Assembly: GCA_002700365.1 (NCBI GenBank)
Contig: PADB01000012.1
Location: forward strand, 434,001 to 498,000
DNA: 64,000 nucleotides
From: Kordiimonas sp.
Lineage (GTDB): Bacteria > Pseudomonadota > Alphaproteobacteria > Sphingomonadales > Emcibacteraceae
Reading direction: 5' to 3'
Position numbers and translations under genes: made by a program. Shown in pieces: positions 1-7,420 of this stretch. The notes under the pieces are model-generated. The model made no database searches and was not told where the DNA came from. It worked only from the letters and a program-made list of their open reading frames with translations. How positions within the stretch are numbered: the stretch's first letter is position 1; the number at the start of each line of letters is the position of its first letter.

Positions 1-212
1 GCATTGGAATTGCACTGCGGTTGGCACAACGCATATCAGCCGGAACCGAGCGCGGTCTTAAGGCCGTAACGCTTTCTGTTACCGATGATAATATAATTGA
101 ATTAGCCTTAAAGCCCGGGAAAGAAGACCTTATCAATGAGGTCGTTGAAAAGCGTCTGACTAATCTTGGACGTATTTTTGAAATGGAAACGCAAATTGCC
201 GAGCCAGTTTAA
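1..212 (+). CDS. ppx: Exopolyphosphatase Ppx/GppA family, 3' end only (partial)
   Basis: The open frame enters from the left edge (codons in phase from base 3) and stops at 212, giving about 69 C-terminal residues beginning IGIALRLAQRISAG. The pattern LRLA...SAGT followed by a short beta segment and a final helix with VVEKRL resembles the extreme C-terminus of Ppx/GppA phosphatases, which hydrolyse polyphosphate or pppGpp. The context supports this: ppx commonly sits beside rnd and aspS in alphaproteobacteria. None of the catalytic ASKHA core is visible, so the assignment rests on the tail and synteny. It converges on rnd with a 38-base gap. A TTG inside the frame at 21 is not a real start because the frame continues upstream with similarity. 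Confidence 0.6.
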   Translation, partial: IGIALRLAQRISAGTERGLKAVTLSVTDDNIIELALKPGKEDLINEVVEKRLTNLGRIFEMETQIAEPV

Positions 213-250
213 ACGGCCCCAGTTTAACGGCCAATGATAAATCTTGTCGT

Positions 251-1408
251 CTAATCACCCAGCAAAATGGTCTTGAGCTTTCCCCCACGAATAGCGAAAC
301 CTAATTCACCCCGCTTTACGGCTAACGCGTCCTGACCAAATAATTCGTATCGCCATCCCTTAAGCGCGGGAACATCCGCCTGATCATGACGGGCAATTAA
401 TTCCAAATGCTCTATCGTTGCCACTAATTTACTCGCAACCCCTGCATCCTGGCATTTTAATTTCAGCAAGACCCTTAATAATTCCACGATGGGGGCCGCT
501 TTATCATCCGGGGGACGCTTTCCTTTTGGAATTTGCGGCAATTCTTTTTCTGGTATAGCCATCGCAGCCTGCACCGCGTTCAACACCTCAGCCCCTTGTA
601 AACCCTTCTCGAAATTGGCCGGCAAACCCCGGATTTGTTTTAGTCCTGCCACATCAGTTGGGGGATGGGCTGCAATTTCAAATAATACATCATCGCGAAT
701 AATGCGATTACGGGGTACATCTTTGCTTTGCGCTTGCACTTCCCGCCATGCGGCCAAGGTTTGCACAATCGCCAGAAAACGTCTGTTGTTACTCCGTGTT
801 TTTAGGCGTCGCCATGCATCTTCCGGATGGGATATATATGTCTCTGCTGCTGTGAGAATAGCCATTTCTTCAGCTAACCAGCTTTGACGCCCGTTCTTCA
901 CCAGCATTGCGTCCAAGGCTCTGTATACATCTCTTAGATGAATAACATCACCCAAAGCGTAGTTTAGCTGTTTTTCTGTTAATGGGCGTCGCGACCAATC
1001 TGTAAAGCGGACGCTCTTATCTAATGTTGCATTGGTCAGACGCAACACTAACTTTTCATAACCTACAGACTCACCAAAACCGCACACCATTGCCGCGACC
1101 TGTGTATCAAAAAGCGGTTGTGGGACAACACCGGCTTCTTTCACAAAGATTTCAATATCCTGCCGGGCAGCATGAAACACTTTCAGCACATTTTCATTCG
1201 CCATCAGGTCATAAAACGGTTTTAAGTCCAGCCCTTCTACCAATGGATCGATCGCCCAATACTCATCCGGACTTGCAACCTGTATCAGGCAGAGTTGTGC
1301 CCAATAGGTCTTTTCACGCTTAAATTCTGTATCCACAGTAATATAAGGTGCTGTCGCCAACCGCGCGCATAAAGCAGCTAATTCATCTGTTGTTTTTATC
1401 GTAGTCAT
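251..1408 (-). CDS. rnd: Ribonuclease D
   Basis: A 3'-5' exoribonuclease of the DEDDy class, expected to trim tRNA precursors and other stable RNAs. The N-terminal exonuclease domain shows Exo I DTEF, Exo II in HAARQDIEIF and Exo III in YALGDVIHLRDVY. An HRDC domain follows (RRFLAIVQTLAAWRE...), then a C-terminal helical region. The length (385 aa) suits bacterial RNase D. I start at the ATG at 1408 (MTTIKTTDELAAL) because homologues begin right before the exonuclease domain. A GTG at 1456 would add 16 residues and has a purine-rich site too close to it. It is divergent from aspS and convergent with ppx. Confidence 0.92.
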   Translation of the reverse strand: MTTIKTTDELAALCARLATAPYITVDTEFKREKTYWAQLCLIQVASPDEYWAIDPLVEGLDLKPFYDLMANENVLKVFHAARQDIEIFVKEAGVVPQPLFDTQVAAMVCGFGESVGYEKLVLRLTNATLDKSVRFTDWSRRPLTEKQLNYALGDVIHLRDVYRALDAMLVKNGRQSWLAEEMAILTAAETYISHPEDAWRRLKTRSNNRRFLAIVQTLAAWREVQAQSKDVPRNRIIRDDVLFEIAAHPPTDVAGLKQIRGLPANFEKGLQGAEVLNAVQAAMAIPEKELPQIPKGKRPPDDKAAPIVELLRVLLKLKCQDAGVASKLVATIEHLELIARHDQADVPALKGWRYELFGQDALAVKRGELGFAIRGGKLKTILLGD

Positions 1409-1463
1409 AGGGGCTCTATACACGCTTGAAGACGAAAGGTCACCCTCGTTTATCACTCCGCAC

Positions 1464-1491
1464 TTGACACAGACGGTAATAGGCTTAACAA
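1464..1491 (+). promoter_or_regulatory. Probable sigma-70 promoter of aspS
   Basis: TTGACA at 1464-1469 and TAACAA at 1486-1491 are separated by 16 bases and lie about 40 bases before the aspS ATG. The -10 is weak, but the -35 is consensus. A short inverted repeat, AGGCT-N7-AGCCT (1481-1497), overlaps the -10. Whether it is an operator or chance cannot be told from one sequence. Confidence 0.4.
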
Positions 1492-1531
1492 CAGCCTAAA
1501 CTTTTTGTTCACAACCAGTGAAATATACATC

Positions 1532-3313
1532 ATGCACCAATATAGAACACATACATGCAACGATTTAGGCCAGGAACATGTAGGGCAGGAGATACGCCTT
1601 TCAGGTTGGGTACACAGGAAACGTGACCATGGCGGTCTTCTGTTTATAGATCTGCGTGACCATTACGGTATTACGCAATGTGTAATTGATGTCGATAGTG
1701 AACATTTCACCGCCGCAGAAGGAGCACGCCCGGAAAGTGTTCTGCAAATCACCGGAAAAGTCGTTTCCCGTTCTGAGGAAACCATAAATGCCAATCTGGC
1801 CACCGGGCATATCGAAGTTCAGGTCCAGCACATGGAAATTCTGTCTCAGGCTGCGGAATTACCGATGCCTGTGTTCGGCGATCAGGAATACCCTGAAGAT
1901 ACGCGCCTACGTTATCGCTATCTTGATCTGCGGCGTGAAAAAGTGCATCAAAACATAGTATTGCGATCCAAAGTCATATCCAGCCTGCGGCAACGTATGA
2001 CGGCACTTGGCTTCGGTGAATACCAAACACCGATTCTAACAGCCAGCAGCCCCGAAGGCGCGCGTGATTTTCTGGTTCCCAGCCGTCTGCATCCAGGGAA
2101 ATTCTATGCCCTGCCACAAGCCCCACAGCAATTTAAGCAGTTATTGATGATGGCTGGGTTCGATCGTTATTTTCAGATTGCCCCCTGTTTCCGTGATGAA
2201 GATGCGCGTGCTGACCGCTCACCGGGAGAATTTTATCAGCTTGATATCGAAATGTCTTTCGTCACGCAGGAAGACATTTTTAATACGCTTGAACCTGTAA
2301 TGGTTGGCGTCTTTGAAGAATTCACAACTAAAAAGGTTACACAAGCACCGTTCCCACGGATTCCCTATCGTGAATCAATGCTGAAATACGGGAACGACAA
2401 ACCAGACTTGCGTAACCCCATTACAATTTCTGATGTCAGCGACATCTTCCGTGGTTCAGATTTTGGTATTTTCGCCAAGGCGGTAGAGAACGGCTCTGTG
2501 GTGCGGGCAATTCCAGCACCCGGAGCAGGGGCTAGCAAGGCCCGCAGTTTCTTCGATAAAATGAATGACTGGGCACGCGAGCAGGGAGCCGCTGGCATGG
2601 GCTATGTCATTTTCAAAGATGGTGAAGGCCGCGGCCCGATTGCCAAGAATCTTGGTGAAGAACGTTTGGCCCAACTACGTGATGTGGCCGGACTAGGTGA
2701 GAATGATGGCGTCTTTTTCGCCTGCGATAAAGAAGGCGGTGCTGCAAAACTTGCCGGACTTGCCCGGACAAAAGTCGGTGAAGACCTCGAGCTGATTAAC
2801 GATGACGTTTTTGAATTTTGCTGGATCGTTGACTTCCCGATGTATGAATATGACGAGGAAGAAAAACGTCTGGACTTCAGCCATAATCCATTCTCTATGC
2901 CACAAGGCGAAATGGAAGCACTCGATACAATGGACCCGTTGGATATTCTCGGCTACCAGTATGATATCGTTTGTAACGGTATTGAGCTATCTTCCGGTGC
3001 CATTCGGAATCACCGCCCGGAAATCATGTATAAGGCATTTGAAATCGCAGGATATGACCAAAGCGTCGTGGACGAACGCTTTGCCGGTATGATTACAGCC
3101 CTGAAATATGGCGCGCCCCCCCACGGTGGAATTGCCCCCGGGGTAGATCGGATTGTCATGTTACTAGCCGATGAGCCTAATATTCGTGAGGTTGTGGCCT
3201 TCCCCATGAATCAAAAAGCAGAAGACTTGATGATGAATGCCCCAAGCCCTGCATCGCCCCGGCAATTACGTGAACTTCACCTCCGTAGTATCGCCCCGGA
3301 AGAAGAAAAATAA
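1532..3313 (+). CDS. aspS: Aspartyl-tRNA synthetase
   Basis: Class II aminoacyl-tRNA synthetase that charges tRNA-Asp, and in many alphaproteobacteria also tRNA-Asn for GatCAB amidation. The 593 residues match the bacterial long form: N-terminal OB-fold anticodon-binding domain ([19 protein letters not shown]), class II motif 2 ([10 protein letters not shown]), an inserted GAD domain in the middle, and motif 3 near the C-terminus ([14 protein letters not shown]). The ATG at 1532 (MHQYRTHTC) is chosen over a TTG at 1505 because the family starts with this sequence. It is transcribed alone and followed by a bidirectional terminator. Confidence 0.97.
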   Translation: MHQYRTHTCNDLGQEHVGQEIRLSGWVHRKRDHGGLLFIDLRDHYGITQCVIDVDSEHFTAAEGARPESVLQITGKVVSRSEETINANLATGHIEVQVQHMEILSQAAELPMPVFGDQEYPEDTRLRYRYLDLRREKVHQNIVLRSKVISSLRQRMTALGFGEYQTPILTASSPEGARDFLVPSRLHPGKFYALPQAPQQFKQLLMMAGFDRYFQIAPCFRDEDARADRSPGEFYQLDIEMSFVTQEDIFNTLEPVMVGVFEEFTTKKVTQAPFPRIPYRESMLKYGNDKPDLRNPITISDVSDIFRGSDFGIFAKAVENGSVVRAIPAPGAGASKARSFFDKMNDWAREQGAAGMGYVIFKDGEGRGPIAKNLGEERLAQLRDVAGLGENDGVFFACDKEGGAAKLAGLARTKVGEDLELINDDVFEFCWIVDFPMYEYDEEEKRLDFSHNPFSMPQGEMEALDTMDPLDILGYQYDIVCNGIELSSGAIRNHRPEIMYKAFEIAGYDQSVVDERFAGMITALKYGAPPHGGIAPGVDRIVMLLADEPNIREVVAFPMNQKAEDLMMNAPSPASPRQLRELHLRSIAPEEEK

Positions 3314-3330
3314 GCGAATATAAGCGAATA
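3311..3330. repeat. Perfect 10-base tandem repeat at the aspS stop codon
   Basis: TAAGCGAATA occurs twice in direct succession, and the first copy supplies the aspS TAA. The same 11-mer TAAGCGAATAA, read on the minus strand, also spans the pyrG stop near 47966. No function is known to me. Confidence 0.8.
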
Positions 3331-3360
3331 AACGCTAATTCTACCTTAGATTATATACAT

Positions 3361-3394
3361 AAAAAAGCGAGCCTTCTATAAGGCGCGCTTTTTT
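3361..3394. terminator. Bidirectional rho-independent terminator between aspS and the 65-aa gene
   Basis: Stem AAAAAAGCG-A-GCCTT, loop CTAT, stem AAGGC-G-CGCTTTTTT, with one internal A/G mismatch. The A run and T run at the two ends make it work in both directions, ending aspS on the plus strand and the small gene on the minus strand. Confidence 0.85.
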
Positions 3395-3411
3395 AAAAGA
3401 TTAGCGAACGG

Positions 3412-3609
3412 TCAGGCTTCGATATCAACCCGCTCTCCCACACCGGGACCAGGATCTGACTTTTCCGCTTCCTTACGTTCGTTAAAACTATCTTCCGCAG
3501 CTTTTTGCACAGACTCACGAATATTCGCGGCTGATTCTGACGAACCGGCACCACTAGTACCTGTTTGCTGTTGCGCTGCGCTATTGCTAATACCTGCAAT
3601 ATCTACCAT
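3412..3609 (-). CDS. Small polar protein, possibly YjfB-like motility family
   Basis: 65 residues, beginning MVDIAGISNSAAQQQ and ending GVGERVDIEA, with a serine/alanine-rich start and a charged helix (ESVQKAAEDSFNERKEAEKS). There is no signal peptide or membrane segment. The N-terminal M-DIA-S and C-terminal G-VD-A patterns recall the small YjfB-type putative motility proteins, but the likeness is weak. The start is the ATG at 3609 because GGAAAG lies at ideal spacing. An upstream in-frame codon at 3642 would lie inside the riboswitch. The leader looks like a c-di-GMP-I aptamer and the promoter carries a CtrA-type box, so the gene is probably tied to motility or surface life. It is monocistronic, ending at the shared terminator. 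Confidence 0.6.
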   Translation of the reverse strand: MVDIAGISNSAAQQQTGTSGAGSSESAANIRESVQKAAEDSFNERKEAEKSDPGPGVGERVDIEA

Positions 3610-3620
3610 TCTACTTTCCT

Positions 3621-3698
3621 TTACCGGTAGCCCTGCTATCAAAAATGACCAGTAGCTTTGCGACCCCTTGTCCTCAGGGGAGTGCCTTTATACAGTAC
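3621..3698 (-). ncRNA. Putative cyclic-di-GMP-I (GEMM-I) riboswitch
   Basis: Read on the minus strand, the leader of the 65-aa gene has, in order: GGCACUCC, a P2 hairpin (CCCCU/AGGGG, 3664-3680), CGCAAAGC, a P3 arm closed by GCUA/UAGC, then AGCAGGGCUACCGG. The order and wording match the GEMM-I consensus (GGCAAACC, GGGACGCAAAGC, AGC-GGG-UACCG). A P1 helix can form between UACUG (3697-3693) and CGGUA (3626-3622). The GAAA tetraloop of the best-known aptamers is replaced by a 7-base loop, so it may be a variant. It ends only a few bases from the GGAAAG ribosome site. CUAC in the 3' strand could pair with GUAG just after that site, which suggests translational control. Confidence 0.62.
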
Positions 3699-3725
3699 AG
3701 GACATATTTAACATAAGACGAGGCC

Positions 3726-3741
3726 GTTAATAATAACTTAA
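3726..3741 (-). promoter_or_regulatory. CtrA-type box, TTAA-N7-TTAAC
   Basis: On the minus strand TTAA-GTTATTA-TTAAC is an exact match to the alphaproteobacterial CtrA consensus. The second half overlaps a plausible -35 (TTAACG), and 17-18 bases further lies an AT-rich -10 (ATATGT/TATGTC, about 3701-3707). This would start the RNA near 3695, right at the 5' strand of the proposed riboswitch P1. The position is that expected for CtrA activation. AT-rich DNA gives such matches by chance fairly often. Confidence 0.45.
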
Positions 3742-3804
3742 TATGTTAATGCCGGACGAAATTCATAGTCTTCAGATACAGTCACCAACGTCGAAGGACC
3801 CCCA

Positions 3805-5223
3805 ATGCTCCCTAAAATTGCGCAGATAGATATTTCACCAATACGGCTTATATCCTGGCGACGGAATCTGCGGCAACTGGTGGCGTGTTTAGTACTTCTC
3901 AGTCTTGCGGCCTGTACATCGTCACCGAAAAGGGTTGATGGTGAAATCCCTTTTGATAAAGATTCTATGATTAATCTCGCGGACACCTTTCGCACTGCAG
4001 GCGACTATGGATCCGCGCTAAGGCTCTATCACCGTGCCGCAAAAGAAAACCCGGAAGATACACGCTCACGCCTCGCACTCGCTGACCTCTACACGCAATT
4101 GCGCACATTGGCTGTTGCAGAAAAGTATTACAAAGAGGTTCTCGCCCTTAAACCACAACATGACATTGCGACCATCGGCCTGGCACAAAGTTTAATTGGC
4201 CAGAATAAACCCGAAGAAGCAATCAGCTTACTTCAATCTATCGCCCCATCACCCCAAAATGCGATTAAGCTCTATAACAGCCGCGGCCTCGCTTATGATC
4301 TCAATGGCCAGCAGAACAAAGCACAAATGGAATATGCCCGCGGTCTGGATATTGCGCCTGACAATATTTCTATTATTAACAATTTCGCGCTGTCACTAGC
4401 CATTGAAACAGAGTACGCGCCTGCCATTCAGCTTTTAAGCCAGATAGTGAATAAAAATATGGGCAAAAACCGCGCACGTGCCAATTTGGCTATGATTTAT
4501 GTTATGTCAGGGGAGGAAGAAGCCGCGGCTGATTTAATTCGCCTAGATCACCCCGAAGAACATGTAGAACAGCAAATACAACAATATCGGTGGATTAATA
4601 CCCTAACACAGCATGAAAAAGCCCAAGCCATTTTCCTGGGTCTCAAAAATTTCAGAAAAAATCCGCAGTCAAAGGACGAAGCTCCGCAAACAGCTACATC
4701 TGAACAAAAATCTCCTGTGACAAAAACGTTGTCATCAGAACAACAAAAGCTGCTCACGCTTCTACAGGAAGAAGAAGAGATCGTCTCCCAGCCTAAGCAC
4801 GATACGACTTTGGATCAGAAGCAATCCCCGGCAGACCATAATAAACAAGAAATGCCGGCACCGGCAGATGACGATACCTTGCCGCCAAGTAGCACAGAGA
4901 TCACCTCATCGCATGGCAACAGGGTGAATACCATAGAAACTCCAATTGTTTCTCCGCCTAAAGAAGAAAATGTCTTTCTAGTACAGCTAGGTTCATACCT
5001 ATCGCAAAGCAAAGCAGAGCAGGGGTGGTTCCACCTGCAACGGAAACACGCAGACTTATTTGCAGAAAAGGCACCTTATTATAAAACCATAACTGGGAAA
5101 GACGGACAGTCCCTCATTCGGCTTTTCGTCGACGGCACAGGCCTAAAAGAAACTGCTCACAACTTCTGTCATGCATTAAAAGAAGCGGGCGGTGACTGTT
5201 TTGTTTTACTGACAACACGATAA
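3805..5223 (+). CDS. TPR- and SPOR-domain lipoprotein
   Basis: 472 residues. After a short cytoplasmic start comes a hydrophobic stretch ending LAAC, so Cys37 would be the lipidated residue. Residues about 55-265 are tetratricopeptide repeats (GDYGSALRLYHRAAKENPED, then similar units), resembling TadD-type pilus assembly or Sel1-free TPR lipoproteins. A long low-complexity Glu/Pro/Ser linker follows (about 285-390), and the end (ENVFLVQLGSYLSQSKAEQG...) is a SPOR domain that would bind denuded septal peptidoglycan. The start ATG at 3805 has GAAGGA before it. It stands alone; no tad or flp genes are nearby, so a cell-envelope or division role is likelier than pilus assembly. Confidence 0.75.
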   Translation: MLPKIAQIDISPIRLISWRRNLRQLVACLVLLSLAACTSSPKRVDGEIPFDKDSMINLADTFRTAGDYGSALRLYHRAAKENPEDTRSRLALADLYTQLRTLAVAEKYYKEVLALKPQHDIATIGLAQSLIGQNKPEEAISLLQSIAPSPQNAIKLYNSRGLAYDLNGQQNKAQMEYARGLDIAPDNISIINNFALSLAIETEYAPAIQLLSQIVNKNMGKNRARANLAMIYVMSGEEEAAADLIRLDHPEEHVEQQIQQYRWINTLTQHEKAQAIFLGLKNFRKNPQSKDEAPQTATSEQKSPVTKTLSSEQQKLLTLLQEEEEIVSQPKHDTTLDQKQSPADHNKQEMPAPADDDTLPPSSTEITSSHGNRVNTIETPIVSPPKEENVFLVQLGSYLSQSKAEQGWFHLQRKHADLFAEKAPYYKTITGKDGQSLIRLFVDGTGLKETAHNFCHALKEAGGDCFVLLTTR

Positions 5224-5400
5224 GAGTGAAGAAGGGCATCGCCATTTTTGTGCTTAATTGTTGCTAATAAATAATAAAATTGGCACCCTGTAAAAGTTAC
5301 TCATCGTTTTTTGCGTTTTGATCTGCATATACAATTCTGGCGATACGCAGTTCCTGTAAATGGTTAGCCGGACATTCAAATATAAAACGGGAGATATAAT

Positions 5401-5655
5401 ATGGATATTATGGGATTGCTTATTTTCTTAGCCATCGGTGCGGTCGCTGGCTGGTTAGCAGGAAAAATTCTTAAAGGTGGGGGCTTTGGCCTTTGGGGCA
5501 ATATGCTAATCGGCGTCATTGGTGCTGTCATTGGGGGATGGGTCTTCGGCCTTCTTGGCCTCAACATGGACGGCCTCATTGGGTCGATCATTACAGCCAC
5601 CATTGGAGCCATCTTGCTGCTGTATATAATCGGTTTCTTTAAAAAGTCTGCCTAA
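5401..5655 (+). CDS. GlsB/YeaQ/YmgE-family small membrane protein
   Basis: 84 residues, almost entirely hydrophobic, with three predicted membrane helices and the glycine-rich signature GAVAGWLAGKILKGGGFG-WGN...GVIGAVIGGW of the transglycosylase-associated (YeaQ/GlsB) family. Members are often stress-induced, but the molecular role is unknown. The ATG at 5401 follows a GGGAGAT ribosome site. It is monocistronic with its own terminator. I looked for an EcfG-type stress promoter (GGAAC-N16/17-CGTT) upstream and did not see one. Confidence 0.88.
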   Translation: MDIMGLLIFLAIGAVAGWLAGKILKGGGFGLWGNMLIGVIGAVIGGWVFGLLGLNMDGLIGSIITATIGAILLLYIIGFFKKSA

Positions 5656-5678
5656 GCACAACGTCATTTATAAACAAT

Positions 5679-5715
5679 AAAGGCCCCATGATATAAAAAT
5701 CAAATGGGGCCTTTT
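5679..5715 (+). terminator. Rho-independent terminator after the GlsB-family gene
   Basis: AAAGGCCCCAT, a 14-base A-rich loop, then ATGGGGCCTTTT. The 11-base stem is perfect and is followed by four T residues. Confidence 0.85.
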
Positions 5716-5842
5716 CCATTTCTGTCGCAAAAAAATACTTCAGACCGTTTTTTCAACACTTTTTCTTATATTCGCCTTTTCTCTCTTCCGTAAACCGCGC
5801 ATCTATCCTATTTATACGACACTTACGAACAGAGTGAAGCCG

Positions 5843-6181
5843 ATGACAACAGACGCCATACTGAAAAGACAAAACCTCCCCCATACGCAGCTCGAATGCC
5901 AGGATATGCAAGAAGTCCGTAAGGAAATAGACAAATTAGATCAAAAAATTGTTGAACTCATCAGTATCCGTCAGGGCTACATTGAGCAAGCCGGTCATAT
6001 AAAAGCAGATCGTCAGGCGGTACGTGATCCTGAGCGTGTTGAAGATGTTGTGCATAAAGCAAAACAGCATGCACAAAAAGTCGGTGCTTCACCAGAACTG
6101 GTTGAAACGATTTACCGCCCTATGATCGAATGGTGCATCAATTACGAATTCACCGTTTATGATGATAAAGAAGCCAAATAA
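5843..6181 (+). CDS. Chorismate mutase, AroQ class II
   Basis: 112 residues. The region MQEVRKEIDKLDQKIVELISIRQ...IKADRQAVRDPERVEDVV...IYRPMIEWCINYE is the all-helical AroQ fold, with the conserved Arg of VRKEID, Lys of IKADR and Arg of RDPERVE. It converts chorismate to prephenate for Phe/Tyr synthesis; a lyase acting on isochorismate is a less likely alternative. About 20 residues precede the domain. The ATG at 5843 is used; a GTG at 5834 would add three residues. It is a single gene, and its last 25 bases overlap the convergent SOS-linked small gene. Confidence 0.88.
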   Translation: MTTDAILKRQNLPHTQLECQDMQEVRKEIDKLDQKIVELISIRQGYIEQAGHIKADRQAVRDPERVEDVVHKAKQHAQKVGASPELVETIYRPMIEWCINYEFTVYDDKEAK

Positions 6182-6351
6182 GCTTGGCTCATACGCGTCA
6201 GCAGCTTCGCCTTGATAACCTGCTTTTGAACTGAAAAACGACCGCGTTTTGTCTGCATATGGTCTGACATCATTTTGATAATGTCTTTCATACCCCAAGC
6301 GATTACAAAAAGCATTAAAGGTAAAAATATCAAAATCCCAATCATATGCAT
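6157..6351 (-). CDS. Small single-pass membrane protein under double SOS control
   Basis: 64 residues: a hydrophobic helix (about residues 3-21, HMIGILIFLPLMLFVIAWG) and then a basic tail rich in Lys/Arg. The start at 6351 is fixed by GGAGGACAGG at ideal spacing; a GTG five codons earlier lies on that ribosome site. I recognise no family. The promoter region carries two LexA boxes, one identical to that before lexA. SOS-induced small membrane proteins of known function include the Caulobacter division inhibitor SidA and the enterobacterial toxin TisB, so a checkpoint or membrane-active role is a reasonable inference. The 3' end overlaps the end of the chorismate mutase gene on the other strand. 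Confidence 0.62.
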   Translation of the reverse strand: MHMIGILIFLPLMLFVIAWGMKDIIKMMSDHMQTKRGRFSVQKQVIKAKLLTRMSQAYLASLSS

Positions 6352-6375
6352 AAACCTGTCCTCCACACATCATAT

Positions 6376-6390
6376 GTTCTTTTTATGTTC
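6376..6390 (-). promoter_or_regulatory. LexA (SOS) box 1, promoter-proximal
   Basis: Read on the minus strand this is GAAC-ATAAAAA-GAAC, the alphaproteobacterial LexA direct repeat with its 7-base spacer. All 15 bases equal those of the box before lexA in this window. It lies 25 bases before the small-gene ATG and covers the expected -10 area. Confidence 0.85.
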
Positions 6391-6410
6391 CTATCATCTC
6401 ACAGAGTGAA

Positions 6411-6416
6411 TGTAAA
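6411..6416 (-). promoter_or_regulatory. Candidate -35 element between the two LexA boxes
   Basis: TTTACA on the minus strand is followed about 17 bases later by TAGGAA, which begins in box 1. The promoter would start RNA near 6381, giving a leader of about 30 bases with a strong ribosome site. The -10 is poor. Confidence 0.4.
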
Positions 6417-6431
6417 GAACAAAAACAGAAC
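6417..6431 (-). promoter_or_regulatory. LexA (SOS) box 2, promoter-distal
   Basis: On the plus strand this is GAAC-AAAAACA-GAAC, that is GTTC-N7-GTTC on the coding strand. It sits 26 bases upstream of box 1, directly before the candidate -35. A pair of exact boxes flanking one promoter implies tight, cooperative repression. Confidence 0.75.
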
Positions 6432-6446
6432 AAGAAATGAGAGGAA

Positions 6447-7226
6447 CTAGTCAGCCTTAATGAATTTCTCTATTATGTTAGTGAATTCTACAGGTTTCTC
6501 GGCATGTAGCCAATGCCCTGCGCCAGCGATGGTTTCAATGGCGGCCGCAGGAAACAAATCGTATATTGCAGGCTCATAAGCCGTGGGAATATATTCCGAA
6601 CGTCCGCCGCGAATAAACAAGGTCTTACCGTCGAATGGATATCCTTCGGGGGCTGCTGCGATGTCATCATAATGATCCGATAAGACAGGATAATTGAGAC
6701 GCCAACGGAAACGACCATCTGGATCGCAACGTAAATTACTTAGCAAAAACATACGTACGCCACTATCATCAACATAATCACGCATAATTGTTTCCGCATC
6801 GTTGCGCTTTATGATGCCCGCTTCATCAACAGCACGGAACGCCGCAAAGATTTCACTATGGTGAGGAGGGTAATACACAGGGGCTATATCCCCCACGATT
6901 AAACTGTCGATGCGATCTGGATAGGTGAGGGCGCATTGCATTGCCACCTTGCCCCCCATAGAATGGCCCAGAATATTAATTTTATCAGCCCCGATATGAT
7001 CTACCAGGCGGATCACATCTTTCGCCAAGGTATCATAGCAAATATCCTCCCCATGCGGAGATTGACCATGATTGCGTAAGTCCACACAAAAAACATGCAT
7101 GTGCGCCGCAAAAACCTTTGCAAGTGATCTAAAGTTGCTCGCCGAACCAAAAAGTCCGTGCAAAATAAATAAAGGCTTTCCTTCTCCATATTCATCGTAA
7201 TGAAGCTGCATGCTCTCTTCGGTCAT
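6447..7226 (-). CDS. Alpha/beta-fold hydrolase, YbfF-like esterase
   Basis: 259 residues with the alpha/beta hydrolase pattern: oxyanion region LHGLFGSASNFRSL, nucleophile elbow LGHSMGGKVAM (Ser), a late Asp region and the catalytic His in AGAGHWLHAEKP. The whole matches the YbfF/ABHD11 group of small esterases. The natural substrate is unknown. The ATG at 7226 is preceded by a weak GAGA site. It is separated from the Rieske gene by a terminator, so it is not clearly part of that module, although it lies on the same strand. Confidence 0.85.
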   Translation of the reverse strand: MTEESMQLHYDEYGEGKPLFILHGLFGSASNFRSLAKVFAAHMHVFCVDLRNHGQSPHGEDICYDTLAKDVIRLVDHIGADKINILGHSMGGKVAMQCALTYPDRIDSLIVGDIAPVYYPPHHSEIFAAFRAVDEAGIIKRNDAETIMRDYVDDSGVRMFLLSNLRCDPDGRFRWRLNYPVLSDHYDDIAAAPEGYPFDGKTLFIRGGRSEYIPTAYEPAIYDLFPAAAIETIAGAGHWLHAEKPVEFTNIIEKFIKAD

Positions 7227-7330
7227 TTTCTCAGTCCCTACTCTGCATAATAATACTCACGCATAAAATTTCGCTGATCATAAACGGGGCAACACCCTTT
7301 GTGCAATGATGCCCGTGAGCTCTAAAGCAC

Positions 7331-7365
7331 AAAAAAAGGAACGCCCAGATTATCTCTGGGCGTTC
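7331..7365 (-). terminator. Terminator of the receptor-oxygenase operon
   Basis: On the minus strand the perfect 11-base stem GAACGCCCAGA/TCTGGGCGTTC with a 5-base loop is followed by seven T residues (complement of 7331-7337). It lies 56 bases past the Rieske gene stop. Confidence 0.88.
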
Positions 7366-7420
7366 AGTAGGAGAATAACGCTTTATTTAGGCTATGAGCA
7401 TTACTTCACTTTCTAAAGCG

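Noticed and set aside
7338-7365. GGAAC...CGTT, like an EcfG general-stress promoter
   Set aside because: The two parts are simply the arms of the terminator hairpin; spacing is 18 and no suitably placed gene starts downstream.
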